Of a stretch of DNA of 41,760 nucleotides, positions 38,170 to 41,760 are shown piece after piece. Positions within the stretch are counted from its first letter, which is position 1; each line of letters starts with the position of its first letter. The notes below the pieces were generated by a model. It was not told where the DNA came from. It worked only from the letters and a program-made list of their open reading frames with translations, and made no database searches. Origin of the DNA: a virus. The DNA lies in the IMG/VR virus record IMGVR_UViG_3300006916_000102, positions 1 through 41,760 of that record; one strand, written 5' to 3'. A program made the translations under genes and the position numbers.

Positions 38170-38928
38170 TTATTTAATTAAATAATATGTTAATACAGAT
38201 ATTGAGTTTATTAAAAACCCAAATATTAATCCTCCGGTTAAAAACTCACCAATATTTGTTGATGAACTTAACCAATTAGGAAATTTCTTAGTATTTATTT
38301 CATGGCCTATATTGTAGCACCACCCCATTAAATACCCTATAGGTAATAATAAAATAGATTGATAAAAAATGACATCATAAAAATAATAAAAATAACTTAT
38401 TAAAATTATTACTGGAGGAATTGAAATACCTAAACCTCTTATTGACATTCCAAACTTTTCCATTTTAATTCGCCAATCTAAAGGCCTAACTTTTCCAGTA
38501 GGAGAATCAATTAAATTAAATCTAGCTTTTAAATTAAAATATTCCGGAATAGTTAAGTTATGAGTTTTAGGAATCCATTTAGGCCCATAAACCCAATATG
38601 TAATATATTCAACCCAAATAGCATCTTTATTGTGCTTCCAGGAATCTTTTGCACGACCAACAAAAAACCATGAACCCCAACCTGGTAAAATACCAATAAT
38701 TAGAAAAGATAAATAACTTACAATCCATAACCACCATTCGATCATGTCTTTAAAAGGAAGTAATAAAGATATTGTAGGAATAAAACAAACAATTAATCTT
38801 TTAATACCATGATTATCAATTTTAAGCCAATCTATTTGCCAACCACCTCGCCATCTATTTAAGAAAGCTCCGGTTATAGTTAAAAGGCCACAATATAAAA
38901 TATAATCTAAGTTATTTAAAATAATCAT
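38170..38928 (-). CDS. polytopic membrane protein of unknown function
   Basis: A 252-residue protein with about five or six hydrophobic segments: near residues 8-26, 45-60, 66-92, 160-185, 188-206 and 225-250. The long loop of about 60 residues is Trp and Lys rich (WVEYITYWVYGPKWIPKTHNL). It lies between the endolysin and a virion protein. Its start overlaps the endolysin stop by four bases. It could help lysis or block other phages; no family is recognised. Confidence 0.6.
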   Translation of the reverse strand: MIILNNLDYILYCGLLTITGAFLNRWRGGWQIDWLKIDNHGIKRLIVCFIPTISLLLPFKDMIEWWLWIVSYLSFLIIGILPGWGSWFFVGRAKDSWKHNKDAIWVEYITYWVYGPKWIPKTHNLTIPEYFNLKARFNLIDSPTGKVRPLDWRIKMEKFGMSIRGLGISIPPVIILISYFYYFYDVIFYQSILLLPIGYLMGWCYNIGHEINTKKFPNWLSSSTNIGEFLTGGLIFGFLINSISVLTYYLIK

Positions 38929-39425
38929 AATGGTTTAAATTTTCTTTTTTTAGTTATAGGGTCCGGTAAATAATAACCATACATCATTCTATTTTTTGCG
39001 TCTTTATGAAGAAGTTTACTAATATGAACCCAAGAACCCTCGTTAAAACATTGATCAACAATAAAACCTTTTGAATGTAAAAATTTAACTATTTCTTCAG
39101 GAGTTCCAAAGCCAGGGCAAACAAAATCACAGGCTAACCCTTGAAGATGTTGGCTTGAGTCTGATGAACCAACTGCTCTATTTAATTCTAAACAACGATA
39201 AGCTGAATTAATTTTTATAGGCTTACCTAATAAATCTCTTATTTCTTGCATCATATCAGCAGTTGACATCAAGCAAGGTAAAACAGCTAATTCTTGTGAT
39301 AAAGGAGGGTAATTTTTTATTCCTAATCTTTTAGCAGTATCAGATACAAAAAATTCTTTATGATTAAAATTAGGTCGATCTAAATTTTCTTTTGTTACAA
39401 CTTGGCAACTATATAAATTTGTCAT
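38925..39425 (-). CDS. M15-type endolysin (zinc peptidase)
   Basis: A 166-residue peptidase. Residues 72-100 include the M15_3 signature: A-Y-R-C near 75-78, S-x-H93-L-Q-G-L-A-C-D100 and, later, S-W-V-H134, giving the His-Asp-His zinc site. Enzymes of this type cut peptidoglycan cross-links and act as lysins. There is no signal peptide, so it needs a holin. It begins one base from the barrel protein stop and lies downstream of the spanin and holin genes. Confidence 0.88.
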   Translation of the reverse strand: MTNLYSCQVVTKENLDRPNFNHKEFFVSDTAKRLGIKNYPPLSQELAVLPCLMSTADMMQEIRDLLGKPIKINSAYRCLELNRAVGSSDSSQHLQGLACDFVCPGFGTPEEIVKFLHSKGFIVDQCFNEGSWVHISKLLHKDAKNRMMYGYYLPDPITKKRKFKPL

Positions 39426-40000
39426 TAGAATAAATAATTAATATTTAATGAAACGGCACCTTCTAAATCTAATTCTTTATTAGGTAAAATATAACTTACA
39501 GAGGGAATTAAATTTTTTGTTGCAAAATAAGCTAAATTTAAACCACCTAAAATTGCGTGCTTATTTTCATAACCAACTAAAGAACCTTGATAATATAAAA
39601 ATTTACTCATTTCTACATTTGCCAAAAGCAAACCCGGATTAAATCTTTTTATTCTATAAGCAACAATTAAAGAATCAATAGTAGTTTTAGTTTCATTTTG
39701 AAATAATATACCATCTGATTTTCTTTTAACAGTTCTTTTTATTTCTTGATTATATAAACGATTTGTGTTTAATGACCAGTTAAAATTATTGTCATAAAAT
39801 TTTGATATACCAACAGAAATAGATTTTATTTGATCTTTTGGATTTGTAATAGTTTCATATTTATCAACATAATCAAATTTTGAATCATTTACATTAGCAT
39901 AAAGATAAGATAAACCTACATTATATTTAATATCTCCTGCTAATACAACACTACAAGTTGATACTAAACATATAATACTGAGAGCTAATAATTTAATCAT
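39425..40000 (-). CDS. phage-encoded outer-membrane beta-barrel protein
   Basis: A 191-residue protein with a clear signal peptide (MIKLLALSIICLVSTCSVVLA, cut after residue 21) and alternating amphipathic strands throughout, for example KYNVGLSYLYANV, IKSISVGISKFYD and AILGGLNLAYFA. It ends in -INYLF, a terminal Phe preceded by aromatic residues, the usual BAM-recognition signal. This looks like an eight- or ten-stranded barrel. Phage barrels such as Lom change the host surface or block receptors. Here it is inside the lysis block. No homologue identified. Confidence 0.7.
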   Translation of the reverse strand: MIKLLALSIICLVSTCSVVLAGDIKYNVGLSYLYANVNDSKFDYVDKYETITNPKDQIKSISVGISKFYDNNFNWSLNTNRLYNQEIKRTVKRKSDGILFQNETKTTIDSLIVAYRIKRFNPGLLLANVEMSKFLYYQGSLVGYENKHAILGGLNLAYFATKNLIPSVSYILPNKELDLEGAVSLNINYLF

Positions 40001-40003
40001 AAT

Positions 40004-40231
40004 TTATTTTAAATCTTTACAGTTTTTTACACCTAACATTTCATTATGCTTTAAGATATAATCAATATTTTTATCATCAATTACCTTTTTTGTTTCATCA
40101 TTTAAACAAATAGGTTGGCCCCACAAATGAAAATCATCAGTTAAAGATTTAGTTGTATTACAAGCGGTTAAGCTTATCATCACGACTAAGTTTAGTAATA
40201 CTATTTTCAATATTTTTAGCTTTTTTAACAT
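40004..40231 (-). CDS. outer-membrane spanin lipoprotein (Rz1-like)
   Basis: A 75-residue lipoprotein: basic start, hydrophobic segment and L-T-A-C24 lipobox. The mature part contains W-G-Q-P-I-C-L-N-D, DKNIDYILKHNEMLGVKNC, a pattern common in small o-spanins that carry a conserved I-L-x-H-N-E near the end. It overlaps the upstream i-spanin gene by 74 bases in another frame, the classic Rz/Rz1 nesting. It would span to the inner-membrane partner and fuse membranes at lysis. Confidence 0.82.
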   Translation of the reverse strand: MLKKLKILKIVLLNLVVMISLTACNTTKSLTDDFHLWGQPICLNDETKKVIDDKNIDYILKHNEMLGVKNCKDLK

Positions 40232-40352
40232 TTTCTACAGATTTTTTTAATTGTTTAGTTTGTTCTTTACTTTTTCCTGATCTAGAACCGGCAATAAATA
40301 TTGTTAAAATTGCGCCTACAACAGAAACTATTTTAAATATTAAACTCTTCAT
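40158..40352 (-). CDS. inner-membrane spanin (Rz-like)
   Basis: A 64-residue protein: one transmembrane helix (residues about 4-21, LIFKIVSVVGAILTIFIAG), then a basic coiled coil with the S-R-S-G-K start and ending in D-D-K-L-N-R-L, typical of small i-spanins. Its last third overlaps the o-spanin gene in a different frame. The protein sits in the inner membrane with its coil in the periplasm, meeting the lipoprotein. Confidence 0.78.
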   Translation of the reverse strand: MKSLIFKIVSVVGAILTIFIAGSRSGKSKEQTKQLKKSVENVKKAKNIENSITKLSRDDKLNRL

Positions 40353-40354
40353 AA

Positions 40355-40594
40355 TTACTTTTTAAACTTATTTATAATACTACTTGCAGTTGTTAAGCCA
40401 CCTAAGGCTCCTAAAAACCAAAGGTTTGAACTATGTATAACATCAAATAGTTCCTTATGTCTAGCAGCAAAATAATAGCTAAATGGAATAGCTAAAACAC
40501 CACCATAAATAAAAATTAAACGTCTTGACGAATTACCGCCATCTTGTTCTTGTAAAAACTGTAATAAGCCTAATAAAAAACTTTTCATTTGCAA
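40355..40594 (-). CDS. probable holin (two transmembrane helices)
   Basis: A 79-residue protein with two hydrophobic segments, about 27-45 (IFIYGGVLAIPFSYYFAAR) and 55-72 (SNLWFLGALGGLTTASSII). The N-terminus holds QEQDGGNSSRR, seen in class II-type holins, and the C-terminus is basic (NKFKK). Lying directly before the spanins and endolysin, it is the best holin candidate. A second membrane gene overlaps its start by 10 bases. Confidence 0.72.
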   Translation of the reverse strand: MQMKSFLLGLLQFLQEQDGGNSSRRLIFIYGGVLAIPFSYYFAARHKELFDVIHSSNLWFLGALGGLTTASSIINKFKK

Positions 40595-40791
40595 ATATAT
40601 AAATTTATTAATATTTCTTTAAGTGCCTCGCCCATATAAAAGCCAATAATAATTGACCATAAGCAAACAGCAATAGTTACATTAAAAAAGAAGATCTTAC
40701 CCTGGTTTCTATGAATATCAAAATGTTTTAATATTAATTTTAACCATAAATCAATGTGATCTAATATTTTTAAGTTATTCTTTTTAGTCAT
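40585..40791 (-). CDS. small membrane protein in the lysis block, possible pinholin/antiholin
   Basis: A 68-residue protein with one transmembrane segment (about 35-54, FFFNVTIAVCLWSIIIGFYMG) after a basic N-terminal half. It overlaps both neighbours (10 bases with the holin and eight with the coiled-coil gene), so all are made from one transcript. A regulatory partner of the holin is plausible from position, not from sequence. Confidence 0.55.
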   Translation of the reverse strand: MTKKNNLKILDHIDLWLKLILKHFDIHRNQGKIFFFNVTIAVCLWSIIIGFYMGEALKEILINLYICK

Positions 40792-41122
40792 TATCTAAAT
40801 TCTCAAATATTGTAGGAGCTTGCTTATCTAGCTTTGCTAATACTTGTCTTAATATTTTAATTTGCATTTTAGCATTATTATTTTCATGATTTTTTAGTGA
40901 TTTCATTTGACTTTCTAAATGGCTACACTTTTCATTAAATTTCTTGTATTGTTCTGCTAATTTGTTTTCAAATTGTTTTTCTAATCTCTTTTCTAATTTA
41001 CTTTCTCTTAAGTCCAAGTCCTTATTTAAACTTCCGTTAAAGAGTCTATAAATTACGGCAATTAATGCTGCAACCAACGCTAAGAACCCCCAAAAGGCTT
41101 TTTCCAAAAATACTGCTGACAT
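40784..41122 (-). CDS. membrane-anchored coiled-coil protein
   Basis: A 112-residue protein: a transmembrane segment at about 8-26 (AFWGFLALVAALIAVIYRL), then about 70 residues of coiled coil (LDLRESKLEKRLEKQFENKLAEQYKKF). It resembles spanin or holin-associated proteins in shape but has no further signature. It lies at the upstream side of the lysis cluster. Function unknown. Confidence 0.6.
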   Translation of the reverse strand: MSAVFLEKAFWGFLALVAALIAVIYRLFNGSLNKDLDLRESKLEKRLEKQFENKLAEQYKKFNEKCSHLESQMKSLKNHENNNAKMQIKILRQVLAKLDKQAPTIFENLDND

Positions 41123-41125
41123 TTT

Positions 41126-41758
41126 TTATAATTTTTCTTTTGCATATAATGATAATTCTTCAAGTATAGAAATGGTTTTATCCTTTCCACATTTGGTTTC
41201 TTTTTTAGTATTTGTCATTGCAAAGACATATACAATATTTTTCTTAACATTCTTAGTAACGGTTAAGCCTATTGACTTAATATCTTTATTAGAAGATTGT
41301 AAAGCTTTATTTATAGATTTAAACTCATTTAAGTATTTTAAATCATCAAAATATGCAACCATTCCAGTGTCCATCTTTTCTAAAAAATGATAAGTATCAG
41401 TATCTAATTTATGATAAGTTTCATTATAAAAAGGATTTAAACGAGTTTCTTTAACTGAATAAGCACAATTATTTTTTATTTTAGATTCAACATTACAACC
41501 AATAACATCTTGAAAATAATATTTATTTTTACTTTTATTTCCATCAAGAACAATCCAGCTAATCCAGGTATCTGGACCGCAAATATTTATTTTATTCTCT
41601 ATTTTAGTTTTTATTGAGGCATTAGAAATAGAGGAATAATAATGATCTTTAACTTCAAAAAATTGAAAGAAAGCAATATACAAAAAAGTTATTTGAATTA
41701 ATGCACTAACTAAAGGGCACATTAATTTATCTTTTGTTTTTCTAACAATTTTCATCAT
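41126..41758 (-). CDS. membrane-anchored protein of unknown function
   Basis: A 210-residue protein. After a basic start, residues about 18-35 (SALIQITFLYIAFFQFFEV) form one hydrophobic helix; the remaining 170 residues, with six Cys (for example in NICGPDTW, VIGCNVE, NNCAY and ETKCGKD), are probably periplasmic and disulphide-bonded. The start is near the right window edge; both ATGs (41758 and 41755) are inside. No family recognised; a host-envelope or exclusion function is possible. Confidence 0.6.
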   Translation of the reverse strand: MMKIVRKTKDKLMCPLVSALIQITFLYIAFFQFFEVKDHYYSSISNASIKTKIENKINICGPDTWISWIVLDGNKSKNKYYFQDVIGCNVESKIKNNCAYSVKETRLNPFYNETYHKLDTDTYHFLEKMDTGMVAYFDDLKYLNEFKSINKALQSSNKDIKSIGLTVTKNVKKNIVYVFAMTNTKKETKCGKDKTISILEELSLYAKEKL

Positions 41759-41760
41759 AA

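Noticed and set aside
1-41760. Integrase, CRISPR array, insertion sequence or tRNA gene.
   Set aside because: None recognised on either strand by reading. The small HTH protein alone does not establish a temperate lifestyle.

Overview
The window is most of the genome of a tailed phage with a contractile tail (a small myovirus), AT-rich throughout. The host is probably a low-GC alphaproteobacterium: the phage carries a GapR/DUF2312-type nucleoid protein (position 31408), a family centred on Alphaproteobacteria, plus a lipoprotein, an outer-membrane barrel protein and a two-part spanin, which fit only a diderm host. TAA, TAG and TGA all act as stops, and UGG encodes Trp, so the code is standard. 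A marine SAR11-like or Rickettsiales-like host fits the base composition, but that is inference. No integrase, tRNA gene, transposon or CRISPR array was seen.

Layout. (1) 1-20068, minus strand: late virion block, read from terminase (about 20 kb) leftward through portal, head proteins, neck, sheath, tube, tape measure, baseplate and the start of the fibre genes, cut by the left window edge. The tail resembles the compact Mu/Pam3 type: DUF3383 sheath, DUF3277 tube, Dit-like protein, plug, hub, Gp138-type spike, gp25-like protein, gpJ and DUF2612. Among these genes sit an Acb2/Tad1-like anti-CBASS candidate and a lipoprotein with its own promoter. (2) 20069-20471: the only gene-free stretch over 300 bp, with inverted repeats, an AT-rich tract and a short GC-rich island; a candidate origin and/or packaging site. 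(3) 20472-23094, minus strand: a primase-polymerase/SF3 helicase and a small HTH regulator. (4) 23100-23265: divergent control region. (5) 23266-37346, plus strand: early/middle genes. These are many tiny proteins, then a recombination and replication set (DUF2800 nuclease, DUF2815 ssDNA-binding protein, family B DNA polymerase), a Fic protein, the GapR-like protein, a nucleotide cassette (MazG-like, thymidylate synthase-family enzyme, dCMP deaminase, DHFR) and a VRR-NUC/SNF2 pair. (6) 37343-41758, minus strand: one virion-like protein and the lysis block (M15 endolysin, overlapping spanins, holin candidates, an outer-membrane barrel). If the genome is circular or circularly permuted, blocks 1 and 6 join into a single late transcription unit.

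How it works together. Early transcription is organised by at least seven near-identical sigma70 promoters (TTTACA, 17-bp spacer, TATAAT or TAAAAT). One drives the HTH regulator leftward and six point rightward. Most carry palindromic ATTTTAAAAT and/or TGTAAA-N6/7-TTTACA elements, so a single DNA-binding protein could control them together; the HTH protein and the GapR-like protein are the two candidates encoded here. Several of these promoters share a 5' leader ending in ATGATAAAA, which in two cases is a 3-4 codon mini-ORF overlapping the real start by ATGA.

The most unusual items are: the promoter/leader family, including a 108-bp exact repeat; a strongly structured, gene-free RNA candidate at 28.12-28.38 kb just before the DNA polymerase; a dnaX-type -1 slippery site in the tail assembly chaperone; the Acb2-like protein; a Fic protein with an intrinsic inhibitory motif and an altered active-site loop; and a thymidylate synthase-family enzyme with Asp at the base-selecting Asn position, which suggests dCMP rather than dUMP as substrate.
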